DNA of 64,000 bases, from contig JAPNXP010000016.1 in assembly GCA_028753945.1 (NCBI GenBank), forward strand, positions 124,001-188,000, given 5' to 3'. The position numbers and the translations under genes are program-made. The notes beneath the pieces are model-generated. The model was not told where the DNA came from. It ran no database searches and worked only from the letters and a program-made list of their open reading frames with translations. This DNA is from Hexactinellida sp. DTS-2022. Lineage: Eukaryota; Porifera; Hexactinellida. This document shows positions 12,122 to 25,612 of this stretch, piece by piece (the first letter of the stretch is position 1; each line of letters begins with the position of its first letter).

Positions 12122-15100
12122 ATTAACTTGGAAGTGTTGTTGTCTGCACTAACTTGAACAGATTGTTACTCTAGTTGAAAGATATATAATAAATTCAAAT
12201 TTCTTCATTAAATTCCGGAATGTCCAATTTAATTTCCTAGTTGAAAGATATATAATAAATTAAAATATATTATATATATTCCGAAAGTTCAATTTGATTT
12301 CCAGAGGTGCAATTAATAGATTAACACACTCGCTGATTGAAAAGCTTACCAATGTCCAAAACATCCACATTGTAGAATGTTCATTGGTCTAATTTGAACA
12401 GATCATCACTCTAGTTGAAACATATAAATATATTTAAATTTCTTCATTAAATTCCGGAAGTCCAATTTAACTTCCAGAGGTGCAATTAATACATTGACAC
12501 ATTCGTTGATTGAAAGAATTTCGATTTTCTTCTATATTCACATGGAAGAGTGTTGTTTGTACTAATTTGTACTAGTTATTACTCAAGTTGAAAAATATTT
12601 ACTGATTTCAAATTACTTCATTTAATAATCCCCAAAGTCCAAATATATTTCTAAATGAGCAATTAATGCATGAAGGACTTGTTAAATGTCGACAAAAGAA
12701 TTTCCAGACATTAACATGGAAGTGTTGTTGTCTGCACTAACTTGAATAGATTGTTAAACTAGTTGAAAGATATATAATAAATTCAAATTTCTTCATGAAA
12801 TTCCGGAATGTCCAATTTAATTTCCAGAGGTGCAATTAATACACTAACACATTCGTTGATTGAAAGAATTCCGATTTTCTTCTATATTCACATGGAAGAG
12901 TGTTGGTTGGACTAATTTGAACTAGTTATTACTCAAGTTGAAAGATATTACTAATTTCAAATTGCTTCATTTAATCCCCAAAGTCCAAACGAATGTCAAA
13001 ATTAGCAAATAATGCATGAAGGACTTGTTAAATGTCGACAATAGAATTTCCAAACATTAAGATGGAAGTTTGTTGTCTGCACTAACTTGAACAGATTGTT
13101 ACTCTAGTTCAAAGATATATAATAAATGAAAATATATTATATTTATTCCGAAAGTTCAAATTGATTTCCAGAGGTGCAATTAATAGATTAACACACTCGC
13201 TGATTGAAAAGCTAGCCAATGTCCAAAACATCCACATGGTAGAATGTTCATTGGTCTAATTTGACCAGATTATCACTCTAGTTGAAAGATATATATAAAT
13301 TCAAATTTCTTCATTAAATTCCGGAAGTCCAATTTAACTTCCAGAGGTGCAATTAATACATTAACACATTCGTTGATTGAAAGAATTTCGATTTTCTTCT
13401 ATATTCACATGGAAGAGTGTTGTTTGTACAAATTTGAACTAGTTATTACTCAAGTGAAAGATATTTACTGATTTCAAATTACTTCATTTAATAATCCCCA
13501 AAGTCCAAATATATTTCTAAATGAGCAATTAATGCATGAAGGACTTGTTAAATGTCGACAAAAGAATTTCCAGACATTAACATGGAAGTGTTGTTGTCTG
13601 CACTAACTTGAACAGATTGTTACTCTAGTTGAAAGATATATAATAAATTCAAATTTCTTCATTAAATTCCGGAATGTCCAATTTAATTTCCTAGTTGAAA
13701 GATATATAATAAATTAAAATATATTATATATATTCCGAAAGTTCAATTTGATTTCCAGAGGTGCAATTAATAGATTAACACACTCGCTGATTGAAAAGCT
13801 TACCAATGTCCAAAACATCCACATTGTAGAATGTTCATTGGTCTAATTTGAACAGATCATCACTCTAGTTGAAACATATAAATATATTTAAATTTCTTCA
13901 TTAAATTCCGGAAGTCCAATTTAACTTCCAGAGGTGCAATTAATACATTAACACATTCGTTGATTGAAAGAATTTCGATTTTCTTCTATATTCACATGGA
14001 AGAGTGTTGTTTGTACTAATTTGTACTAGTTATTACTCAAGTTGAAAGATATTTACTGATTTCAAATTACTTCATTTAATAATCCCCAAAGTCCAAATAT
14101 ATTTCTAAATGAGCAATTAATGCATGAAGGACTTGTTAAATGTCGACAAAAGAATTTCCAGACATTAACATGGAAGTGTTGTTGTCTGCACTAACTTGAA
14201 TAGATTGTTACTCTAGTTGAAAGATATATAATAAATTCAAATTTCTTCATTAAATTCCGGAATGTCCAATTTAATTTCCAGAGGTGCAATTAATACACTA
14301 ACACATTCGTTGATTGAAAGAATTCCGATTTTCTTCTATATTCACATGGAAGAGTGTTGGTTGGACTAATTTGAACTAGTTATTACTCAAGTTGAAAGAT
14401 ATTACTAATTTCAAATTGCTTCATTTAATCCCCAAAGTCCAAACGAATGTCAAAATTAGCAAATAATGCATGAAGGACTTGTTAAATGTCGACAATAGAA
14501 TTTCCAAACATTAAGATGGAAGTTTGTTGTCTGCACTAACTTGAACAGATTGTTACTCTAGTTCAAAGATATATAATAAATGAAAATATATTATATATAT
14601 TCCGAAAGTTCAAATTGATTTCCAGAGGTGCAATTAATAGATTAACACACTCGCTGATTGAAAAGCTAGCCAATGTCCAAAACATCCACATGGTAGAATG
14701 TTCATTGGTCTAATTTGACCAGATTATCACTCTAGTTGAAAGATATATATAAATTCAAATTTCTTCATTAAATTCCGGAAGTCCAATTTAACTTCCAGAG
14801 GTGCAATTAATACATTAACACATTCGTTGATTGAAAGAATTTCGATTTTCTTCTATATTCACATGGAAGAGTGTTGTTTGTACAAATTTGAACTAGTTAT
14901 TACTCAAGTGAAAGATATTTACTGATTTCAAATTACTTCATTTAATAATCCCCAAAGTCCAAATATATTTCTAAATGAGCAATTAATGCATGAAGGACTT
15001 GTTAAATGTCGACAAAAGAATTTCCAGACATTAACATGGAAGTGTTGTTGTCTGCACTAACTTGAACAGATTGTTACTCTAGTTGAAAGATATATAATAA

Positions 15101-16483
15101 ATTCAAATTTCTTCATTAAATTCCGGAATGTCCAATTTAATTTCCTAGTTGAAAGATATATAATAAATTAAAATATATTATATATATTCCGAAAGTTCAA
15201 TTTGATTTCCAGAGGTGCAATTAATAGATTAACACACTCGCTGATTGAAAAGCTTACCAATGTCCAAAACATCCACATTGTAGAATGTTCATTGGTCTAA
15301 TTTGAACAGATCATCACTCTAGTTGAAACATATAAATATATTTAAATTTCTTCATTAAATTCCGGAAGTCCAATTTAACTTCCAGAGGTGCAATTAATAC
15401 ATTAACACATTCGTTGATTGAAAGAATTTCGATTTTCTTCTATATTCACATGGAAGAGTGTTGTTTGTACTAATTTGTACTAGTTATTACTCAAGTTGAA
15501 AGATATTTACTGATTTCAAATTACTTCATTTAATAATCCCCAAAGTCCAAATATATTTCTAAATGAGCAATTAATGCATGAAGGACTTGTTAAATGTCGA
15601 CAAAAGAATTTCCAGACATTAACATGGAAGTGTTGTTGTCTGCACTAACTTGAATAGATTGTTACTCTAGTTGAAAGATATATAATAAATTCAAATTTCT
15701 TCATTAAATTCCGGAATGTCCAATTTAATTTCCAGAGGTGCAATTAATACACTAACACATTCGTTGATTGAAAGAATTCCGATTTTCTTCTATATTCACA
15801 TGGAAGAGTGTTGGTTGGACTAATTTGAACTAGTTATTACTCAAGTTGAAAGATATTACTAATTTCAAATTGCTTCATTTAATCCCCAAAGTCCAAACGA
15901 ATGTCAAAATTAGCAAATAATGCATGAAGGACTTGTTAAATGTCGACAATAGAATTTCCAAACATTAAGATGGAAGTTTGTTGTCTGCACTAACTTGAAC
16001 AGATTGTTACTCTAGTTCAAAGATATATAATAAATGAAAATATATTATATATATTCCGAAAGTTCAATTTGATTTCCAGAGGTGCAATTAATAGATTAAC
16101 ACACTCGCTGATTGAAAAGCTAGCCAATGTCCAAAACATCCACATGTTAGAATGTTCATTGGTCTAATTTGAACAGATTATCACTCTAGTTGAAAGATAT
16201 ATATAAATTCAAATTTCTTCATTAAATTCCGGAAGTCCAATTTAACTTCCAGAGGTGCCATTAATACATTAACACATTCGTTGATTGAAAGAAGTTCGAT
16301 TTTCTTCTATATTCACATGGAAGAGTGTTGTTTGTACAAATTTGAACTAGTTATTACTCAAGTGAAAGATATTTACTGATTTCAAATTACTTCATTTAAT
16401 AATCCCCAAAGTCCAAATATATTTCTAAATGAGCAATTAATGCATGAAGGACTTGTTAAATGTCGACAAAAGAATTTCCAGAC
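12122..16483. repeat. Three tandem 1454-bp T-P octamers
   Basis: Units are 12122-13575, 13576-15029 and 15030-16483, each 1454 bp, with order A'-C-B-a-B''-A''-C-B. The first monomer at 12127 has CTTGG in place of CATGG. The a monomer of the first unit has GTTAAACTAG, while the other two have GTTACTCTAG. The constant length shows in-register homogenisation. Confidence 0.85.
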
Positions 16484-19390
16484 ATTAACATGGAAGTGTT
16501 GTTGTCTGCACTAACTTGAACAGATTGTTACTCTAGTTGAAAGATATATAATAAATTCAAATTTCTTCATTAAATTCCGGAATGTCCAATTTAATTTCCA
16601 GAGGTGCAATTAATACACTAACACATTCGTTGATTGAAAGAATTCCGATTTTCTTCTATATTCACATGGAAGAGTGTTGGTTGGACTAATTTGAACTAGT
16701 TATTACTCAAGTTGAAAGATATTACTAATTTCAAATTGCTTCATTTAATCCCCAAAGTCCAAACGAATGTCAAAATTAGCAAATAATGCATGAAGGACTT
16801 GTTAAATGTCGACAATAGAATTTCCAAACATTAAGATGGAAGTTTGTTGTCTGCACTAACTTGAACAGATTGTTACTCTAGTTCAAAGATATATAATAAA
16901 TGAAAATATATTATATATATTCCGAAAGTTCAAATTGATTTCCAGAGGTGCAATTAATAGATTAACACACTCGCTGATTGAAAAGCTAGCCAATGTCCAA
17001 AACATCCACATGGTAGAATGTTCATTGGTCTAATTTGAACAGATTATCACTCTAGTTGAAAGATATATATAAATTCAAATTTCTTCATTAAATTCCGGAA
17101 GTCCAATTTAACTTCCAGAGGTGCCATTAATACATTAACACATTCGTTGATTGAAAGAAGTTCGATTTTCTTCTATATTCACATGGAAGAGTGTTGTTTG
17201 TACAAATTTGAACTAGTTATTACTCAAGTGAAAGATATTTACTGATTTCAAATTACTTCATTTAATAATCCCCAAAGTCCAAATATATTTCTAAATGAGC
17301 AATTAATGCATGAAGGACTTGTTAAATGTCGACAAAAGAATTTCCAGACATTAACATGGAAGTGTTGTTGTCTGCACTAACTTGAACAGATTGTTACTCT
17401 AGTTGAAAGATATATAATAAATTCAAATTTCTTCATTAAATTCCGGAATGTCCAATTTAATTTCCTAGTTGAAAGATATATAATAAATTAAAATATATTA
17501 TATATATTCCGAAAGTTCAATTTGATTTCCAGAGGTGCAATTAATAGATTAACACACTCGCTGATTGAAAAGCTTACCAATGTCCAAAACATCCACATTG
17601 TAGAATGTTCATTGGTCTAATTTGAACAGATCATCACTCTAGTTGAAACATATAAATATATTTAAATTTCTTCATTAAATTCCGGAAGTCCAATTTAACT
17701 TCCAGAGGTGCAATTAATACATTGACACATTCGTTGATTGAAAGAATTTCGATTTTCTTCTATATTCACATGGAAGAGTGTTGTTTGTACTAATTTGTAC
17801 TAGTTATTACTCAAGTTGAAAAATATTTACTGATTTCAAATTACTTCATTTAATAATCCCCAAAGTCCAAATATATTTCTAAATGAGCAATTAATGCATG
17901 AAGGACTTGTTAAATGTCGACAAAAGAATTTCCAGACATTAACATGGAAGTGTTGTTGTCTGCACTAACTTGAATAGATTGTTAAACTAGTTGAAAGATA
18001 TATAATAAATTCAAATTTATTCATTAAATTCCGGAATGTCCAATTTAATTTCCAGAGGTGCAATTAATACACTAACACATTCGTTGATTGAAAGAATTCC
18101 GATTTTCTTCTATATTCACATGGAAGAGTGTTGGTTGGACTAATTTGAACTAGTTATTACTCAAGTTGAAAGATATTACTAATTTCAAATTGCTTCATTT
18201 AATCCCCAAAGTCCAAACGAATGTCAAAATTAGCAAATAATGCATGAAGGACTTGTTAAATGTCGACAATAGAATTTCCAAACATTAAGATGGAAGTTTG
18301 TTGTCTGCACTAACTTGAACAGATTGTTACTCTAGTTCAAAGATATATAATAAATGAAAATATATTATATATATTCCGAAAGTTCAAATTGATTTCCAGA
18401 GGTGCAATTAATAGATTAACACACTCGCTGATTGAAAAGCTAGCCAATGTCCAAAACATCCACATGGTAGAATGTTCATTGGTCTAATTTGACCAGATTA
18501 TCACTCTAGTTGAAAGATATATATAAATTCAAATTTCTTCATTAAATTCCGGAAGTCCAATTTAACTTCCAGAGGTGCAATTAATACATTAACACATTCG
18601 TTGATTGAAAGAATTTCGATTTTCTTCTATATTCACATGGAAGAGTGTTGTTTGTACAAATTTGAACTAGTTATTACTCAAGTGAAAGATATTTACTGAT
18701 TTCAAATTACTTCATTTAATAATCCCCAAAGTCCAAATATATTTCTAAATGAGCAATTAATGCATGAAGGACTTGTTAAATGTCGACAAAAGAATTTCCA
18801 GACATTAACATGGAAGTGTTGTTGTCTGCACTAACTTGAACAGATTGTTACTCTAGTTGAAAGATATATAATAAATTCAAATTTCTTCATTAAATTCCGG
18901 AATGTCCAATTTAATTTCCTAGTTGAAAGATATATAATAAATTAAAATATATTATATATATTCCGAAAGTTCAATTTGATTTCCAGAGGTGCAATTAATA
19001 GATTAACACACTCGCTGATTGAAAAGCTTACCAATGTCCAAAACATCCACATGGTAGAATGTTCATTGGTCTAATTTGAACAGATTATCACTCTAGTTGA
19101 AAGATTTAAATAAATTCAAATTTCTTCATTAAATTCAGGAAGTCCAATTTAACTTCCAGAGGTGCAATTAATACATTAACACATTCGTTGATTGAAAGAA
19201 TTTCAATTTTCTTCTATATTCACATGGAAGAGTGTTGTTTGTACTAATTTGAACTAGTTATTACTCAAGTGAAAGATATTTACTGATTTCAAATTACTTC
19301 ATTTAATAATCCCCAAAGTCCAAATATATTTCTAAATGAGCAATTAATGCATGAAGGACTTGTTAAATGTCGACAAAAGAATTTCCAGAC
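16484..19390. repeat. Modules P, TP, T
   Basis: P spans 16484-17349, T-P 17350-18803 and T 18804-19390. Together with the preceding T-P this repeats 9215-11534 at +5815 bp. 17350-18803 matches 12122-13575 at +5228 bp. The 587-bp difference is one T module, present at 11535-12121 and absent here. Confidence 0.82.
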
Positions 19391-21194
19391 ATTAACATGG
19401 AAGTGTTGTTGTCTGCACTAACTTGAACAGATTGTTACTCTAGTTGAAAGATATATAATAAATTCAAATTTCTTCATTAAATTCCGGAATGTCCAATTTA
19501 ATTTCCTAGTTGAAAGATATATAATAAATTAAAATATATTATATATATTCCGAAAGTTCAATTTGATTTCCAGAGGTGCAATTAATAGATTAACACACTC
19601 GCTGATTGAAAACCTTACCAATGTCCAAAACATCCACATTGTAGAATGTTCATTGGTCTAATTTGAACAGATCATCACTCTAGTTGAAACATATAAATAT
19701 ATTTAAATTTCTTCATTAAATTCCGGAAGTCCAATTTAACTTCCAGAGGTGCAATTAATACATTAACACATTCGTTGATTGAAAGAATTTCGATTTTCTT
19801 CTATATTCACATGGAAGAGTGTTGTTTGTACTAATTTGTACAAGTTATTACTCAAGTTGAAAGATATTTACTGATTTCAAATTACTTCATTTAATAATCC
19901 CCAAAGTCCAAATATATTTCTAAATGAGCAATTAATGCATGAAGGACTTGTTAAATGTCGACAAAAGAATTTCCAGACATTAACATGGAAGTGTTGTTGT
20001 CTGCACTAACTTGAATAGATTGTTAAACTAGTTGAAAGATATATAATAAATTCAAATTTCTTCATTAAATTCCGGAATGTCCAATTTAATTTCCAGAGGT
20101 GTAATTAATACACTAACACATTCGTTGATTGAAAGAATTTCGATTTTCTTCTATATTCACATGGAAGAGTGTTGTTTGTACTAATTTGTACTAGTTATTA
20201 CTCAAGTTGAAAGATATTTACTGATTTCAAATTACTTCATTTAATAATCCCCAAAGTCCAAATATATTTCTAAATGAGCAATTAATGCATGAAGGACTTG
20301 TTAAATGTCGACAAAAGAATTTCCAGACATTAACATGGAAGTGTTGTTGTCTGCACTAACTTGAATAGATTGTTAAACTAGTTGAAAGATATATAATAAA
20401 TTCAAATTTCTTCATTAAATTCCGGAATGTCCAATTTAATTTCCAGAGGTGCAATTAATACACTAACACATTCGTTGATTGAAAGAATTCCGATTTTCTT
20501 CTATATTCACATGGAAGAGTGTTGGTTGGACTAATTTGAACTAGTTATTACTCAAGTTGAAAGATATTACTAATTTCAAATTGCTTCATTTAATCCCCAA
20601 AGTCCAAACGAATGTCAAAATTAGCAAATAATGCATGAAGGACTTGTTAAATGTCGACAATAGAATTTCCAAACATTAAGATGGAAGTTTGTTGTCTGCA
20701 CTAACTTGAACAGATTGTTACTCTAGTTCAAAGATATATAATAAATGAAAATATATTATATATATTCCGAAAGTTCAAATTGATTTCCAGAGGTGCAATT
20801 AATAGATTAACACACTCGCTGATTGAAAAGCTAGCCAATGTCCAAAACATCCACATAGTAGAATGTTCATTGGTCTAATTTGACCAGATTATCACTCTAG
20901 TTGAAAGATATATATAAATTCAAATTTCTTCATTAAATTCCGGAAGTCCAATTTAACTTCCAGAGGTGCAATTAATACATTAACACATTCGTTGATTGAA
21001 AGAATTTCGATTTTCTTCTATATTCACATGGAAGAGTGTTGTTTGTACAAATTTGAACTAGTTATTACTCAAGTGAAAGATATTTACTGATTTCAAATTA
21101 CTTCATTTAATAATCCCCAAAGTCCAAATATATTTCTAAATGAGCAATTAATGCATGAAGGACTTGTTAAATGTCGACAAAAGAATTTCCAGAC
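19391..21194. repeat. Modules T, D, P
   Basis: T spans 19391-19978, D 19979-20328 and P 20329-21194. The D module carries GAATAGATTGTTAAACTAG, the variant that dominates the next few kilobases. This is where dimer amplification begins. Confidence 0.82.
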
Positions 21195-22593
21195 ATTAAC
21201 ATGGAAGTGTTGTTGTCTGCACTAACTTGAATAGATTGTTAAACTAGTTGAAAGATATATAATAAATTCAAATTTCTTCATTAAATTCCGGAATGTCCAA
21301 TTTAATTTCCAGAGGTGCAATTAATACACTAACACATTCGTTGATTGAAAGAATTTCGATTTTCTTCTATATTCACATGGAAGAGTGTTGTTTGTACTAA
21401 TTTGTACTAGTTATTACTCAAGTTGAAAGATATTTACTGATTTCAAATTACTTCATTTAATAATCCCCAAAGTCCAAATATATTTCTAAATGAGCAATTA
21501 ATGCATGAAGGACTTGTTAAATGTCGACAAAAGAATTTCCAGACATTAACATGGAAGTGTTGTTGTCTGCACTAACTTGAATAGATTGTTAAACTAGTTG
21601 AAAGATATATAATAAATTCAAATTTCTTCATTAAATTCCGGAATGTCCAATTTAATTTCCAGAGGTGCAATTAATACACTAACACATTCGTTGATTGAAA
21701 GAATTTCGATTTTCTTCTATATTCACATGGAAGAGTGTTGTTTGTACTAATTTGTACTAGTTATTACTCAAGTTGAAAGATATTTACTGATTTCAAATTA
21801 CTTCATTTAATAATCCCCAAAGTCCAAATATATTTCTAAATGAGCAATTAATGCATGAAGGACTTGTTAAATGTCGACAAAAGAATTTCCAGACATTAAC
21901 ATGGAAGTGTTGTTGTCTGCACTAACTTGAATAGATTGTTAAACTAGTTGAAAGATATATAATAAATTCAAATTTCTTCATTAAATCCGGAATGTCCAAT
22001 TTAATTTCCAGAGGTGCAATTAATACACTAACACATTCGTTGATTGAAAGAATTCCGATTTTCTTCTATATTCACATGGAAGAGTGTTGTTTGTACTAAT
22101 TTGTACTAGTTATTACTCAAGTTGAAAGATATTTACTGATTTCAAATTACTTCATTTAATAATCCCCAAAGTCCAAATATATTTCTAAATGAGCAATTAA
22201 TGCATGAAGGACTTGTTAAATGTCGACAAAAGAATTTCCAGACATTAACATGGAAGTGTTGTTGTCTGCACTAACTTGAATAGATTGTTAAACTAGTTGA
22301 AAGATATATAATAAATTCAAATTTCTTCATTAAATTCCGGAATGTCCAATTTAATTTCCAGAGGTGCAATTAATACACTAACACATTCGTTGATTGAAAG
22401 AATTTCGATTTTCTTCTATATTCACATGGAAGAGTGTTGTTTGTACTAATTTGTACTAGTTATTACTCAAGTTGAAAGATATTTACTGATTTCAAATTAC
22501 TTCATTTAATAATCCCCAAAGTCCAAATATATTTCTAAATGAGCAATTAATGCATGAAGGACTTGTTAAATGTCGACAAAAGAATTTCCAGAC
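21195..22593. repeat. Run of four tandem a-B dimers (~350 bp each)
   Basis: Dimers start at 21195, 21545, 21895 and 22244, with spacings of 350, 350, 349 and 350 bp. All carry GAATAGATTGTTAAACTAG, ACACTAACACATTCG and ACTAATTTGTACTAG. The 349-bp one has TTAAATCCGG instead of TTAAATTCCGG. The units are nearly identical, which indicates a recent local amplification of one dimer. Confidence 0.87.
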
Positions 22594-25500
22594 ATTAACA
22601 TGGAAGTGTTGTTGTCTGCACTAACTTGAATAGATTGTTAAACTAGTTGAAAGATATATAATAAATTCAAATTTCTTCATTAAATTCCGGAATGTCCAAT
22701 TTAATTTCCAGAGGTGCAATTAATACACTAACACATTCGTTGATTGAAAGAATTCCGATTTTCTTCTATATTCACATGGAAGAGTGTTGGTTGGACTAAT
22801 TTGAACTAGTTATTACTCAAGTTGAAAGATATTACTAATTTCAAATTGCTTCATTTAATCCCCAAAGTCCAAACGAATGTCAAAATTAGCAAATAATGCA
22901 TGAAGGACTTGTTAAATGTCGACAATAGAATTTCCAAACATTAAGATGGAAGTTTGTTGTCTGCACTAACTTGAACAGATTGTTACTCTAGTTCAAAGAT
23001 ATATAATAAATGAAAATATATTATATATATTCCGAAAGTTCAAATTGATTTCCAGAGGTGCAATTAATAGATTAACACACTCGCTGATTGAAAAGCTAGC
23101 CAATGTCCAAAACATCCACATAGTAGAATGTTCATTGGTCTAATTTGACCAGATTATCACTCTAGTTGAAAGATATATATAAATTCAAATTTCTTCATTA
23201 AATTCCGGAAGTCCAATTTAACTTCCAGAGGTGCAATTAATACATTAACACATTCGTTGATTGAAAGAATTTCGATTTTCTTCTATATTCACATGGAAGA
23301 GTGTTGTTTGTACAAATTTGAACTAGTTATTACTCAAGTGAAAGATATTTACTGATTTCAAATTACTTCATTTAATAATCCCCAAAGTCCAAATATATTT
23401 CTAAATGAGCAATTAATGCATGAAGGACTTGTTAAATGTCGACAAAAGAATTTCCAGACATTAACATGGAAGTGTTGTTGTCTGCACTAACTTGAATAGA
23501 TTGTTAAACTAGTTGAAAGATATATAATAAATTCAAATTTCTTCATTAAATTCCGGAATGTCCAATTTAATTTCCAGAGGTGCAATTAATACACTAACAC
23601 ATTCGTTGATTGAAAGAATTTCGATTTTCTTCTATATTCACATGGAAGAGTGTTGTTTGTACTAATTTGTACTAGTTATTACTCAAGTTGAAAGATATTT
23701 ACTGATTTCAAATTACTTCATTTAATAATCCCCAAAGTCCAAATATATTTCTAAATGAGCAATTAATGCATGAAGGACTTGTTAAATGTCGACAAAAGAA
23801 TTTCCAGACATTAACATGGAAGTGTTGTTGTCTGCACTAACTTGAATAGATTGTTAAACTAGTTGAAAGATATATAATAAATTCAAATTTCTTCATTAAA
23901 TCCGGGAATGTCCAATTTAATTTCCAGAGGTGCAATTAATACACTAACACATTCGTTGATTGAAAGAATTCCGATTTTCTTCTATATTCACATGGAAGAG
24001 TGTTGTTTGTACTAATTTGTACTAGTTATTACTCAAGTTGAAAGATATTTACTGATTTCAAATTACTTCATTTAATAATCCCCAAAGTCCAAATATATTT
24101 CTAAATGAGCAATTAATGCATGAAGGACTTGTTAAATGTCGACAAAAGAATTTCCCGACATTAACATGGAAGTGTTGTTGTCTGCACTAACTTGAATAGA
24201 TTGTTAAACTAGTTGAAAGATATATAATAAATTCAAATTTCTTCATTAAATCCGGAATGTCCAATTTAATTTCCAGAGGTGCAATTAATACACTAACACA
24301 TTCGTTGATTGAATGAATTCCGATTTTCTTCTATATTCACATGGAAGAGTGTTGGTTGGACTAATCTGAACTAGTTATTACTCAAGTTGAAAGATATTAC
24401 TAATTTCAAATTGCTTCATTTAATCCCCAAAGTCCAAACGAATGTCAAAATTAGCAAATAATGCATGAAGGACTTGTTAAATGTCGACAATAGAATTTCC
24501 AAACATTAAGATGGAAGTTTGTTGTCTGCACTAACTTGAACAGATTGTTACTCTAGTTCAAAGATATATAATAAATGAAAATATATTATATATATTCCGA
24601 AAGTTCAAATTGATTTCCAGAGGTGCAATTAATAGATTAACACACTCGCTGATTGAAAAGCTAGCCAATGTCCAAAACATCCACATGGTAGAATGTTCAT
24701 TGGTCTAATTTGACCAGATTATCACTCTAGTTGAAAGATATATATAAATTCAAATTTCTTCATTAAATTCCGGAAGTCCAATTTAACTTCCAGAGGTGCA
24801 ATTAATACATTAACACATTCGTTGATTGAAAGAATTTCGATTTTCTTCTATATTCACATGGAAGAGTGTTGTTTGTACAAATTTGAACTAGTTATTACTC
24901 AAGTGAAAGATATTTACTGATTTCAAATTACTTCATTTAATAATCCCCAAAGTCCAAATATATTTCTAAATGAGCAATTAATGCATGAAGGACTTGTTAA
25001 ATGTCGACAAAAGAATTTCCAGACATTAACATGGAAGTGTTGTTGTCTGCACTAACTTGAACAGATTGTTACTCTAGTTGAAAGATATATAATAAATTCA
25101 AATTTCTTCATTAAATTCCGGAATGTCCAATTTAATTTCCTAGTTGAAAGATATATAATAAATTAAAATATATTATATATATTCCGAAAGTTCAATTTGA
25201 TTTCCAGAGGTGCAATTAATAGATTAACACACTCGCTGTTTGAAAAGCTTACCAATGTCCAAAACTTCCACATGGTAGAATGTTCATTGGTCTAATTTGA
25301 ACAGATTATCACTCTAGTTGAAATATTTAAATAAATTCAAATTTCTTCATTAAATTCAGGAAGTCCAATTTAACTTCCAGAGGTGCAATTAATACATTAA
25401 CACATTCGTTGATTGAAAGAATTTCGATTTTCTTCTATATTCACATGGAAGAGTGTTGTTTGTACTAATTTGAACTAGTTATTACTCAATTTGAAAGATA

Positions 25501-25612
25501 TTTACTGATTTCAAATTACTTCATTTAATAATCCCCAAAGTCCAAAAATATTTCTAAATGAGCAATTATTGCATGAAGGACTTGTTAAATGTCGACAAAA
25601 GAATTTCCAGAC
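22594..25612. repeat. Modules P, D, D, P, T
   Basis: P spans 22594-23459, D 23460-23809, D 23810-24159, P 24160-25024 and T 25025-25612. Private changes such as GAATGAATTCC at 24312 and CTAATCTGAAC at 24361 reappear 3089 bp later, so 23460-25612 is the source or a copy of 26549-28701. Confidence 0.82.
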
